A DNA stretch of 64,000 bases, taken from NCBI GenBank assembly GCA_050946935.1, contig JBMNVR010000006.1, positions 1-64,000 of the forward strand, written 5' to 3'. A model generated the notes under the pieces. It ran no database searches and had not been told where the DNA came from. It saw only the letters and a list, made by a program, of their open reading frames with translations. Shown here one piece after another: positions 18,018 to 27,322 of the stretch; position 1 is the stretch's first letter; each line of letters starts with the position of its first letter. This stretch comes from UQRS01 sp050946935 (GTDB taxonomy: Bacteria > Bacillota > Clostridia > Oscillospirales > Acutalibacteraceae). The translations under genes and the position numbers were made by a program.

Positions 18018-21000
18018 TTATCCGGCGACAATCTGCTGCCGCAAGGCTACCACATCGCTGACCGTCAGGCCGCCGTCCTCATCCAGATCGCCGAGCCAGA
18101 CATCTTCCTCCGACGCAGAACCGGAGATGATCAGCCGCCGCAGGGTCACGACGTCTGACACAGTCGCCAGACCGTCACGGTCAAGATCACCTCTGGACAG
18201 GAGCGGCGTCAATCCTTCGGCCGCGTCAGCCAACGCCTGTGCGGCTCGATTCACCGTCATCTGGGTGACGGCATTATCCTTCAGCATATTTCCCGCCGTC
18301 TCCAGTGCGGCTGAGAATATTGTCCAGTCCACACCGGTATATCGATCGGGATCCGCATCTTTGTAGCTTGTGTAGAGAGCCTCGAGCCGCGCTTTATTCA
18401 CCGGCTCAACCGTCACGGTGCAGACCGCACGGATCCGTGGGTCGGAAGCAAACGCAGCGGTAATCTTCGCCTCGCCCGCACACCTGGCCGTGATCTGTCC
18501 CGTTGCGTCAACCGAAACGATCGCTTCATCCGAAGAAGACCAAACCAAGCTGAGAAGCGTATCGCTGGGTGTTGCCACAGGTGCGAGGATTTGCGTTTCT
18601 CCAAAAGCAATGGTGAGCGTGTCCCGACTAAAGGACAGCCAGTCCGGCTGGGTATATACGCCGCCGATTAACTCCACCTCAGCAAGCTGAATGTCTTCAG
18701 CATCGGAAAACTCCAGCTTAAAATAAGTATAGGCCTTTTGTCGCTCGGCCGGCACCGCAAAGGCGCGTGTATATTGCTTCCAACCAAAGGTTTCTCCCGT
18801 CCGGCTGTCCAGTTCGGTCCAGGTGACGCCGTCGCTGGAAGCGGACAGGGTGAATTCCGACGGCGCCTTGTCGGCCGCACTGCCCGATGTCAGGGTATAG
18901 AGCGTAACCACCTGCGGTTCTGGATTAAACAAAAGAATGGATTTGTCCGTCCCGCTCAGGGTGGTATTCGTCAGGCTGGTGTTATCAAAAAGAGCGGCGA
19001 TTTTTTTGGCCGAAGGCGCGGCAGCCGATAATACGGAAGTGTCAATCGTATCCGCCCCGATACCGGGAACCGTCATATCCGCCATATAGGAGGGGGTCTG
19101 GCCTTCCCCGGTTAGGGCAGCGTCGGAAATAGCATCTTCTCCCTTGCCCCAATCGCTGGGAGTGTTCCCCATCCGGAAAGAGAGTAAGCCGCCGTCCGCC
19201 AGATCTTTATAAGGAATATAGTTTTTCTCATACGCGACGCCATTCAACTCAACCGATTGAATATAAACGTTTTCACTTGAATTATTCGGGGCAGAAATGG
19301 TCAGTTTCTTTCCGTTGTCCATATTGATGACCGCTTTGGTAAACAACGGGGAAGTAATTGTATACTCGCCCGAACCGGGGTTAACCCGGTAAAGGCCCAG
19401 CGCACTCAGAATATACCAGGCACTGGTCTGACCACTGTCCTCATCCCCCGGATACCCTTGTCCGATATCCGCCCCAACAAAGAGGCGGCGGAGCATCTCC
19501 CGGGTGAGGGCCTGGGTTTTATAGGGGGAATTTGTGTAGTTGTACATATAGGGAATGTGGAAAGAGGGCTGATTTTCCATACCCGCCATGCCGAACTTGT
19601 TTTCCCGCTGTTCGATCTGCTCGTGTATCTTACCGGCGGTATTTACCGTGGTGTCGTCGATGGTCGAGAAGAAATCGTCCAGTTTGCTTTCCAGAACCTC
19701 CCGGCCGCCATAGAGGGCGGCCAGCCCGTTTGCGTCGTATTGAATAAACTGAGAATTCCACATATTCGTCTCGACGCAGGGGCCCCACCAGCTCTTGGGA
19801 TTAAAAGAACTCTGCAGCCAACTGCCATCCTTGTTTTTCGACTGCAAAAAGCCGCCGTTGTCCTTGCCGGTCGGGTCAATCGGGTTATAAAGAAGCGTAT
19901 AGCTCAGGCTTTTGTTCAGAAAATAGCTGTAATCGTCGGTGCGGCCGAGAATTTTTGCCATTTGGGCAATGCCATAATCGCACTGATTATTGAGCAAAGA
20001 CCAGGACAGCTCGCTTGAATTGAGTACGGAGCCATCACGGTAGGAATAGCCTAAAAACACCGCCGTATCAAGCTGCTTCCGCCCGAGCGAGGCGCTCGAG
20101 GAATAAACCTGTGCATTTTTTACCGCCGATTCATAGGCTTTCTCCCAATCAAAATCAACACCACAGACCATCGCGTCTGCAAAGGCAATGTCCGAACTGG
20201 TACCAATCATGCTGGTAGAGGGACCGGGTCGACTCCATCGCGGGACCCAGCCGCCATCGTCGTAATGAGCCAGCAGACCGTTGAGCAGGTCTCCCGTCTG
20301 ATTGGGAGAGAAAAGGGTCAACGCCGGGAAGTTGGTCAGCGACAATCCCCACAGATCACATATAACATAGATGATTCCGTCAGATACCACCGTATCCGCA
20401 GGAGAGCCCTTTTCCTCCGACACATCCATATGTTTCCAAATCGGGTTCTCGTTGGTCCCTACATTCTCCGACCCGAGGATGGGGTAAGAATACATTTTGT
20501 ACAACCCGGTATAGACCGTGCAAAGCTGTTCGTAGGTAGCACCTTCGATGCCGGAGATCACGCCGAGTTGTTCGTTCCAGATCTCGTGCGCAGTATCGCA
20601 GGTCTCTTCAAACAAGCTATCTTCGTAAACGGTTTCGGTTATCCCCAACTCCAGTTCCAGGTTATGCCAAGCCTGCTCCCGCGAAATAAAAGAGGTAGCG
20701 AAAACCATTTCAACCGTCATTTCCTCTTCCAGTTCGGCGCCGAACTGCACGACCTTTTTAATGCCCGAGCCAACATTGGCGATCGCGGTCGGCGTTTGCT
20801 GGAACCGACCGCAGAAATACATCCGGGTCGAACCAAAAGCGGTGTGGTCGGAATATCCTTCAAAACGGCCGTCCTCATACACGGTCGTGCTGCCCGACGC
20901 CCGCTCCTGATCCAGCACCACGTTGGCAAAGCTCGACCCGGCCGGATAGGTAAACTGCGCTACGCCGCAGTGCATGGTCGGCGTCACCGCCATAGTCGTA

Positions 21001-22718
21001 CCCGGCGCCCGCCAGGTGCCGGAATCAGCCTCGTCATACTCATCGAAGGTCACCTGATACAGATAAGGCCGGGCGATCTCATTCTCATGCCGGAAAGCGG
21101 CGTTGCGTCCGCCGGCCGTTCCCTCCACGTTGCCCGGATTCAAAGAGTCGGGGTTACCTGCGTCGAAGCTGGAATTAATCATAAACTGGAAGGAACCATA
21201 GTCCTTGTTGTACACCGAGGTGAAATGATCGACGCAGATGTGGGAAAGTGTGTTGTTCTTCTTGGTCACTGTGCCTCCGCCCCGTTTGGCATAGGTTTCG
21301 GTACCCGATTGCTGATACTGATACAACTGGTTGGCATTGTGTACCCCTTCGGTAATCGGAATCAGTTGATTAAACCCATGAGGCAGCGTAGTAGAAGGCA
21401 CCGTGTTGCCGCGGCTGAAGTTGGTGCCGTTATAGGTGCCGCTTACAGTATTCACATAATCCTTGGCGTAGTCGGTGCTGGTCAGGTCATGCGGTTTGGC
21501 ATTCTCGATCTCGATCAAATCAAAATAAGCCAAGAAGCTCTGCATGTCTCCATCACCAAAGGCACGGTTGTCGTAGCCCACAAGAATTTCTTCGATTGTT
21601 TTTCCGGCCGCTCCGCCGAGATCGGCCACAATGTGATTCCAGTTGAACTGCACAAGGGTCTTTCCATCGCCCTGCCCCATCGGACTGACGATGTTGCCGT
21701 CCCGATCCTTTAATCCGAGGTCGGAAAGATAGGTGCCATCGGTAAACCTCAGATCGAGGCTGACCCAGTTACTGATCTGGTTAAAATCATAATTTTCCGA
21801 ATCCGACGGCTGCGGCATGACCATATAGGAAAGCTGCGTATTAGCCATAACCGGAATTTGCAAATTCTGATACAGACTGATATAACTTCTGGCCGGCTTG
21901 GCGGAGTCGATATGGATTCCTGCAAACTTAAGCACATTGACTCCATCCCAACCGGCATTATCCACCTTACTAACCACCGAAAGCTTGCCGTCAACCTTTT
22001 TAACTTCTGCCAGCGCGTTGGTCGCTTCAGGGACGAGAACCGGTTTGTCGTCAATGTCGCTTGCATCCTCTGACCAGTTGATCTCACTGATCTGCAGCTT
22101 GGGCGCACCGTTATTTTCGGTAATATTCAGTCGGTAATGATCATAAGCGGCTGTATTCTCCGCTATAGAAAAGGTGAAAAGCTGACTGTTGGCCTGAAAA
22201 ATGTTATCTGTCACAGTATCCAGAACAGTCCAGTTTTTCCCATCCAAAGAACCTTCAAAAGTCCAATTTTTGGGATCTCTGGCCGTTTGGTTGCTGCCCG
22301 AGTCGTCAGCCGAACCAATGAAATACCGTTTGATCACAATGGGAGCGTCCACTTGAAAACGGATGTCCGCATAAGGATTGGCGGTCAGAAATTTAGAACT
22401 CAGGCTGCCGTCAAACGCACTTCCGATCATCTGGGAGGACTGCTGTCCCTCAGGATCGGAGGTAATGCTGGACGGAATGACACCGGGCGCCTCCATCGGA
22501 AGACCAACGTTCTCCTGCTTGTCCGCCAGCGGAAGCACCTGTAAATCGGGGTCGGTCGTTTCAAATGAAGTTGACCACAGCATGCCAACCTCTCCTTCCT
22601 CTTGGATATCCGGCAAAGCAGCCGCCGGCAAAAAAACGCCTCCGCAAAGGCAGACGGATAAGATCAATACGAGAAACGATCCGGCTGCGGACCGCTTTTT
22701 CCTATGGAAAGGGTTCAT
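18018..22718 (-). CDS. Secreted GH92 alpha-mannosidase with F5/8C, Ig-like, FIVAR and dockerin modules
   Basis: A 1566-residue exported exo-alpha-mannosidase. Order: signal peptide; F5/8C discoidin module (about 70-215); a jelly-roll-like region (220-405); the GH92 catalytic region (about 410-1220) with TTLPHGFNQLIP, MHCGVAQFTYP and the diagnostic PGDEDSGQTSAWYILSALG near 1090; a second F5/8C-like module (1250-1350); a BIG2 Ig-like domain (1356-1440); a FIVAR three-helix module; and two dockerin repeats (GDLDRDGLATVSDVVTLR and GDLDEDGGLTVSDVVALR). GH92 enzymes trim alpha-1,2/1,3/1,6 or phosphorylated mannose from N-glycans and yeast mannan; the linkage is not determined here. AAAGGAG lies 11 bases before ATG 22718. 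Confidence 0.93.
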   Translation of the reverse strand: MNPFHRKKRSAAGSFLVLILSVCLCGGVFLPAAALPDIQEEGEVGMLWSTSFETTDPDLQVLPLADKQENVGLPMEAPGVIPSSITSDPEGQQSSQMIGSAFDGSLSSKFLTANPYADIRFQVDAPIVIKRYFIGSADDSGSNQTARDPKNWTFEGSLDGKNWTVLDTVTDNIFQANSQLFTFSIAENTAAYDHYRLNITENNGAPKLQISEINWSEDASDIDDKPVLVPEATNALAEVKKVDGKLSVVSKVDNAGWDGVNVLKFAGIHIDSAKPARSYISLYQNLQIPVMANTQLSYMVMPQPSDSENYDFNQISNWVSLDLRFTDGTYLSDLGLKDRDGNIVSPMGQGDGKTLVQFNWNHIVADLGGAAGKTIEEILVGYDNRAFGDGDMQSFLAYFDLIEIENAKPHDLTSTDYAKDYVNTVSGTYNGTNFSRGNTVPSTTLPHGFNQLIPITEGVHNANQLYQYQQSGTETYAKRGGGTVTKKNNTLSHICVDHFTSVYNKDYGSFQFMINSSFDAGNPDSLNPGNVEGTAGGRNAAFRHENEIARPYLYQVTFDEYDEADSGTWRAPGTTMAVTPTMHCGVAQFTYPAGSSFANVVLDQERASGSTTVYEDGRFEGYSDHTAFGSTRMYFCGRFQQTPTAIANVGSGIKKVVQFGAELEEEMTVEMVFATSFISREQAWHNLELELGITETVYEDSLFEETCDTAHEIWNEQLGVISGIEGATYEQLCTVYTGLYKMYSYPILGSENVGTNENPIWKHMDVSEEKGSPADTVVSDGIIYVICDLWGLSLTNFPALTLFSPNQTGDLLNGLLAHYDDGGWVPRWSRPGPSTSMIGTSSDIAFADAMVCGVDFDWEKAYESAVKNAQVYSSSASLGRKQLDTAVFLGYSYRDGSVLNSSELSWSLLNNQCDYGIAQMAKILGRTDDYSYFLNKSLSYTLLYNPIDPTGKDNGGFLQSKNKDGSWLQSSFNPKSWWGPCVETNMWNSQFIQYDANGLAALYGGREVLESKLDDFFSTIDDTTVNTAGKIHEQIEQRENKFGMAGMENQPSFHIPYMYNYTNSPYKTQALTREMLRRLFVGADIGQGYPGDEDSGQTSAWYILSALGLYRVNPGSGEYTITSPLFTKAVINMDNGKKLTISAPNNSSENVYIQSVELNGVAYEKNYIPYKDLADGGLLSFRMGNTPSDWGKGEDAISDAALTGEGQTPSYMADMTVPGIGADTIDTSVLSAAAPSAKKIAALFDNTSLTNTTLSGTDKSILLFNPEPQVVTLYTLTSGSAADKAPSEFTLSASSDGVTWTELDSRTGETFGWKQYTRAFAVPAERQKAYTYFKLEFSDAEDIQLAEVELIGGVYTQPDWLSFSRDTLTIAFGETQILAPVATPSDTLLSLVWSSSDEAIVSVDATGQITARCAGEAKITAAFASDPRIRAVCTVTVEPVNKARLEALYTSYKDADPDRYTGVDWTIFSAALETAGNMLKDNAVTQMTVNRAAQALADAAEGLTPLLSRGDLDRDGLATVSDVVTLRRLIISGSASEEDVWLGDLDEDGGLTVSDVVALRQQIVAG

Positions 22719-22861
22719 ATGTCTTATAACTCCTTTATATTTAAAATAGCTATCCAATCAGAGGTTAAAATAAAAATATCCATGTATCGTTATCCGGTTT
22801 CCCTGTTCAAAGCCTGATAAGAGGCGTAATGGTTTCTTCCTTTTGGTTGATTCCCTTGCGA

Positions 22862-22912
22862 AAAATATGTCGGGAGATCCCGGCACAACCGATTATGTGC
22901 CGGGATCCTCCC
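22862..22912 (-). terminator. Terminator of the four-F5/8C protein gene
   Basis: On the minus strand GATCCCGGCACA pairs with TGTGCCGGGATC, flanked by GGGAG/CTCCC and followed by ACATATTTTTC. Confidence 0.75.
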
Positions 22913-22929
22913 AGAAGAAGGGAAATGCG

Positions 22930-25620
22930 TCAACTGGCGGAATCTGCGTATGTACTGACTGTTTTCGCCGAACTGCACACCGTATAGGTTTCGCCCTCAT
23001 AGGAATAGGTCAGATAGAAAATCACCGTGCGCAGGCGGTCGGGAGCGACGTTCTTCAGCCGGAAGCCATAACGGACATAAACGTCTATATCCTCCCCGCT
23101 GTTGAAAGACACCATCCGTGCCAACGCATCCATATCTCCGGAAATCAGCTTGCTGATTTCCGCTTCCGACGTGGCGTAATACACGCCGTAATTCTTGATC
23201 TGAATCTGGCTGCTGATGTCAGCGTAGGAGGTATTTTCCCCGGCCAGAATATGAGCGTTCCAGGTAATATCATACCGGTCTTCTGTAACCGAATTGGTCA
23301 CCATGCCTTCAGAAATATCAAAAGACATATCTACCGTGATCTCCCGCAAAGCGGCGATGGCCGCGCGGATAGCGGCGGCAAAAGCGTCTACCTCTTCCTG
23401 TCGGCCGGCGGGAAGGTCGCGAACCACGGCGCCGACCGCGTTTTGCAGGGCAAGCGTCGTCTCCAGAGTATATATGGAGAGGTCGCTTGGGATCTCAGCG
23501 ATTGCAGCGTCCACATCAGTATAATCCGCCGGCTCCGGTGCGTAAAGCTGCAGCTCAGCAAACTGTGTCCGGTTGTTGGTCGCGCCATTGTTCGCGGTAA
23601 TCTGCAACCGGTAGAATGTATAAGCCGCCGCGCCTTCGATTTCATATTTCTTTGTGCTGGAGGTGTTGTCCTCCCGGTCGGAGAAATCCTGCTCTGTTCT
23701 CGTATCCAAAACGACCCATTCGTTTCCGTCCGTCGACCCTGCCAGAGTCCAGTCGCGCGGGTCCCGGATAAAAAAGGTCGACTGATCCTCCGCCGTACTG
23801 ATCGAATAGGCGGAAAGGGTTCGTGCCTCAGTCAGGGCAAATGTAATCTCAATCGGCGCGTCAACCGACGGGGTCACCTCAAACAGGCACTTGGTTCCAA
23901 CCATACCGTCAAACAGATAGCGCGCCAGATAGGTTCCCTGCTGGGTAGCTGCGCTCTGGATCGAGTCAGGATCAATCAGCCTTCCAAGATCGGTGGGATC
24001 GCTCTCCGGCTCGGTGAGACGACCTATCTTCATCTCGGCAATCTGGGTGCGGTTGTCCGCTCCGTTGTTGGCGGTAATATTCAGCTTGTAATAGAGGTAG
24101 GGCGTGTCATTGGTAAAATAATAAGCCTTTTCCAAAGAGAGCTTATCACTGCGGCCGTAAAAATCCTCCTCCGTCCGGGTGTCCAGTACAACCCAATCCT
24201 CTCCGTTCAGCGAACCCTCAAAGGTCCACGCCTTAGGATCCCGGGGGAACTGGCCGCTGCCGTCGATACCGGCGTAGAGACTGTAATAGCTGACCGCCTT
24301 GGCCTCTGACAAGCGGAAGGTGACAAAGACCGGATTATCCGTGCTTGGCGTAATGTTGAAAAGCACCTTGGTTGTGACATCATCGTCGAACAAATTACCA
24401 ATCGGCTGGGATGTGTTCTGCGGTGTAGCCGCATCAATCGAATCGCCGACGATAAAGGGCGTGTAATCCCAGTCTGCAATCTCTATGAATTCATACCCGA
24501 TCGACAATTCGGCAATATGGCTACGATTGGTTGCGCCGTTGTTTTCTGTAATGTTCAGCTTATAATATGTATAGGCCGTCTCATTGCTGAACGTAAAGGT
24601 TTTCGCCTCATATCGGGTAGAGAAGGTCTGCCCCGCACGAGTGTCCAGCACAACCCAATCCTCTCCATTCAGCGAACCTTCGAAAGTCCAAGCCCTGGGA
24701 TCCCGAGTGCTCTGATCACCGGCGGTAGTGACCGTATACCGGTTGACCACTGCCGCCTCGCTCAGGGCAAAGGAAGCCCATACCGGGCTGGCCTCCGTCG
24801 ACTGGATACTCAGCAGCCACTTGGTCGCCGGCGTCCCGTCGATCAGGTGAGAAATATCGTGCGCCGCCTGCTGGGTTTCGGTCGAACCGGTCAGAGTTTC
24901 CGAATCAATCAAACCGGTCAAATCGGTATAGGTCGGCTCCGGCATTGCCACACGCTGGGTACTGACGGCTAACTCAGCCAACTGTGTACGGTTGGAAGAT
25001 CCGGTATTAGACGTAATATTCAGCTTGTAGTACAAGTAAGCGACGTCGTTGTCAAACGAGTAGGTTGCATTTTGGTTTGCGCCGGCGGCCCGTCCGGTAA
25101 ACTGCTGCCGGGTTCTCGTATCCAGCACGACCCAATCCTCTCCATTCAGCGACCCTTCAAAGGTCCACGCCATAGGATCCCGGTCATAGAGACTGAGATC
25201 CGTCTCGGCCGCCATGGTCAGAGTATAGGAACGGATCGCGGCCGCTTCAGACAGCCCGAACGACACCCAGACCGGACTGTCTTCCGAGGGGGCGGCATAG
25301 ACCAGCCATTTGGTTGTATAATCGCCGTCAAACAGGTTTGCGACCAGGTTTTCTCCATTCCCCTCGCTGCCGTCAACCGATTCGGTCAAAACGGTGACCG
25401 CCGCGTCATTTTCCTCACCAGAGGCAAGCACTCGCAGCGTTTCCGACGAAGACGCAGTCACTGGTTTCATCGACTGCGAAGCTTCTTTACCGTTGTCCGC
25501 CTGCTGTGCCGCGTCAGTCGCTACTGCATAGCCCGAACTCATTCCGAAAATGCTGCAAATCAAAGCTGCGGACAGTAAAACCGAACAACATTTTTTCCTC
25601 CATAACGCCATGATGACCAT
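22930..25620 (-). CDS. Secreted protein with four tandem F5/8C (CBM32-like) modules and an unnamed C-terminal domain
   Basis: An 896-residue exported protein without a visible catalytic domain. After the signal peptide come four F5/8 type C modules (about 80-220, 228-377, 384-537, 544-693), each with a near-identical core DPxAWTFEGSLNGEDWVVLDTR and YKLNIT-NNG. A FIVAR-like helical segment (699-757) and a C-terminal domain (760-896) with SEGMVTN, RYDITWNAH, NYGVYYAT, GEDIDVY and YGFRLKNV follow. That last domain recurs in three other proteins here. A glycan-binding or adhesin role is likely (inference). AAGGG precedes the ATG; an ATG at 25611 is an equally good start. Divergent from an AraC regulator. 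Confidence 0.88.
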   Translation of the reverse strand: MVIMALWRKKCCSVLLSAALICSIFGMSSGYAVATDAAQQADNGKEASQSMKPVTASSSETLRVLASGEENDAAVTVLTESVDGSEGNGENLVANLFDGDYTTKWLVYAAPSEDSPVWVSFGLSEAAAIRSYTLTMAAETDLSLYDRDPMAWTFEGSLNGEDWVVLDTRTRQQFTGRAAGANQNATYSFDNDVAYLYYKLNITSNTGSSNRTQLAELAVSTQRVAMPEPTYTDLTGLIDSETLTGSTETQQAAHDISHLIDGTPATKWLLSIQSTEASPVWASFALSEAAVVNRYTVTTAGDQSTRDPRAWTFEGSLNGEDWVVLDTRAGQTFSTRYEAKTFTFSNETAYTYYKLNITENNGATNRSHIAELSIGYEFIEIADWDYTPFIVGDSIDAATPQNTSQPIGNLFDDDVTTKVLFNITPSTDNPVFVTFRLSEAKAVSYYSLYAGIDGSGQFPRDPKAWTFEGSLNGEDWVVLDTRTEEDFYGRSDKLSLEKAYYFTNDTPYLYYKLNITANNGADNRTQIAEMKIGRLTEPESDPTDLGRLIDPDSIQSAATQQGTYLARYLFDGMVGTKCLFEVTPSVDAPIEITFALTEARTLSAYSISTAEDQSTFFIRDPRDWTLAGSTDGNEWVVLDTRTEQDFSDREDNTSSTKKYEIEGAAAYTFYRLQITANNGATNNRTQFAELQLYAPEPADYTDVDAAIAEIPSDLSIYTLETTLALQNAVGAVVRDLPAGRQEEVDAFAAAIRAAIAALREITVDMSFDISEGMVTNSVTEDRYDITWNAHILAGENTSYADISSQIQIKNYGVYYATSEAEISKLISGDMDALARMVSFNSGEDIDVYVRYGFRLKNVAPDRLRTVIFYLTYSYEGETYTVCSSAKTVSTYADSAS

Positions 25621-25913
25621 CCTTTCCCTTGCGATTCCTCTTCTTTTTCAATCTTGCTTTGGCCGTGCGAGGATTGACGAAAGCGCCGTTCATTTTAAAG
25701 CCTTGGAATCTGATATTCATGCCAAAATATATCCAATTTAAACATCAAAATGTCCGGCTTTCCTGTTTTATTTTACACCCTTTGTCTTAACATACCATTG
25801 CAAATAAGATCGTATTAATTGTTTTTCTGACTATTTCTAAAAATAACTTTTTGTTCAAAAAACCATGTCAACAATCCGCTGTTTCCCTTCCAATCAATAT
25901 ATAATGACGATAT

Positions 25914-26861
25914 ATGTTGCAAAAAGAAAACCATCATCTTATAATACAATTGTCAAAACAGATCGAACAGCATAGCGGTTTTGATTCCTGCCGCAATTTA
26001 ATCGACAAAGGAAAGCCGGGTTCAGCCATGCAGATTACAATAGGACATCTCTGTACGCCTAAGATGGCGCCAGACCGTTTTGAATGGCACACACATGAAA
26101 CCTTTGAGATTTATTATATGCTGTCGGGCGCGGGACATTTTCTGATCGGGCAGGAGGCTTATGCGATTTATCCCGGCACACTGCTGATTCTCCGACCCGA
26201 CGAAATGCATAAGGCGGTGATCGAATCCGATCAGCCCTACGAGCGCATTTTCGTTCATTTTTCTCCGGACGTGTTGCGGCCGATTGATCCCGAGCTACGG
26301 CTGTTGGCCCCTTTTATCAACCGGCCGGTCGGAAAACAAAATCTCTACAACTGCAAAAACTGCGACACCACCTTTATCGAGCGGTGCCTGAATCATATCG
26401 ACACCCTGGTGGACACCAACTATGATGATTCTCTCGCGCTACGATCCTGCCTGTATCCGATTCTGCTGGAAATCGGCAAGGCTTTTCGCCAGACCGGGCC
26501 GGGCACATGCAAATACCGGGAGGTCATCATCCCGCGCATCCTTGATTATATTCATCTGAATCTCGGGCAGGATCTCTCCAAACAAACCCTGTGTTCTTTG
26601 TTTTATATCAGCCCCTCCCACCTCGGCCGGGAGTTTAAAAGAGCCACCGGACAATCGGTCAGCAACTATATCCGGGAGCGGCGTTTGATTCAAGCCCGCC
26701 GGCTGATCCACTCCGGCGCCTCTGTAACAGAGGCTGCCGCGAAGGCGGGGTTCAAGGATTATTCGGCTTTTTACCGGGCCTACCGCACGCAATTTGGCAC
26801 GGGTCCGCGTCAAACGGGACGACAATCTGCCGCCCCGCTTTCCCAAAAATCAGATGCGTAA
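25914..26861 (+). CDS. AraC family transcriptional regulator
   Basis: A 315-residue regulator: a cupin sensor (WHTHETFEIYYMLSGAGHFLIG, PGTLLILRPDEMHKAV) and a C-terminal double helix-turn-helix (SKQTLCSLFYISPSHLGREFK and VTEAAAKAGFKDYSAFYRAYR). It is divergent from the four-F5/8C gene and likely regulates it and perhaps GH92. The start is uncertain: ATG 25914 has no ribosome binding site, and a TATAAT (25900-25905) sits so close that the transcript would be almost leaderless. A later ATG at 26028 also lacks a good site, but the conserved cupin would survive that start. Confidence 0.88.
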   Translation: MLQKENHHLIIQLSKQIEQHSGFDSCRNLIDKGKPGSAMQITIGHLCTPKMAPDRFEWHTHETFEIYYMLSGAGHFLIGQEAYAIYPGTLLILRPDEMHKAVIESDQPYERIFVHFSPDVLRPIDPELRLLAPFINRPVGKQNLYNCKNCDTTFIERCLNHIDTLVDTNYDDSLALRSCLYPILLEIGKAFRQTGPGTCKYREVIIPRILDYIHLNLGQDLSKQTLCSLFYISPSHLGREFKRATGQSVSNYIRERRLIQARRLIHSGASVTEAAAKAGFKDYSAFYRAYRTQFGTGPRQTGRQSAAPLSQKSDA

Positions 26862-26891
26862 GCCTCATTCTGCAAAGAAGGCATACCGTCG

Positions 26892-27209
26892 TCAGAAATC
26901 CGATCCGACGGTTAACAGGGCGGCGACAGCCTGTACCGCCTCTTCCCCCGGATGATTCAGGGCGTAGGTGATTTCCCGGAAATGAATTCCCTCATATTCT
27001 CCCGTTTTGGCCGCGTCAATGAGGGTGCAGATTTCCTGCTCTGCCGGTAGAGCCTCCGCATTTTGGAAGGTCACAAGAACATGATTTTCACGCAAGGCGT
27101 CAGAAGATGGGATAAAAGTATATTCTTCATCAGCCGCTTGCACGGATAATAAAGAGAATCCCCCAATCAATAAAATAACAGATAAACACCATGAGAGAAG
27201 CTTTCGCAT
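26892..27209 (-). CDS. Small secreted hypothetical protein
   Basis: A 105-residue protein with a clear signal peptide (KLLSWCLSVILLIGGFSLLSVQA) and an about 80-residue mature domain with alternating acidic and hydrophobic stretches (VLVTFQNAEALPAEQEICTL, GIHFREITYALNHPGEE). I do not recognise the family. The ribosome binding site is weak (AAAGAG). Convergent with the AraC gene, and its own terminator is not obvious. Confidence 0.55.
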   Translation of the reverse strand: MRKLLSWCLSVILLIGGFSLLSVQAADEEYTFIPSSDALRENHVLVTFQNAEALPAEQEICTLIDAAKTGEYEGIHFREITYALNHPGEEAVQAVAALLTVGSDF

Positions 27210-27265
27210 ACGAATTTCTCTTTTTGTTATTTTTTCAAAAATGTAAAAATGTGTATTTTATATAT

Positions 27266-27316
27266 AAAAACAAGCAAGCCCGAGGGGAGCGCAGCGGCTT
27301 CTCTCGGGCTTGCTTT
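27266..27316 (-). terminator. Terminator of the CPA2 antiporter gene
   Basis: AAGCAAGCCCGAG (27272-27284) pairs perfectly with CTCGGGCTTGCTT (27303-27315). On the minus strand it is followed by GTTTTTATA. Confidence 0.8.
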
Positions 27317-27322
27317 CAACCT

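Noticed and set aside
22843..24309. 488-codon plus-strand open frame
   Set aside because: Antisense to the four-F5/8C gene; its repeats simply mirror the F5/8C repeats.
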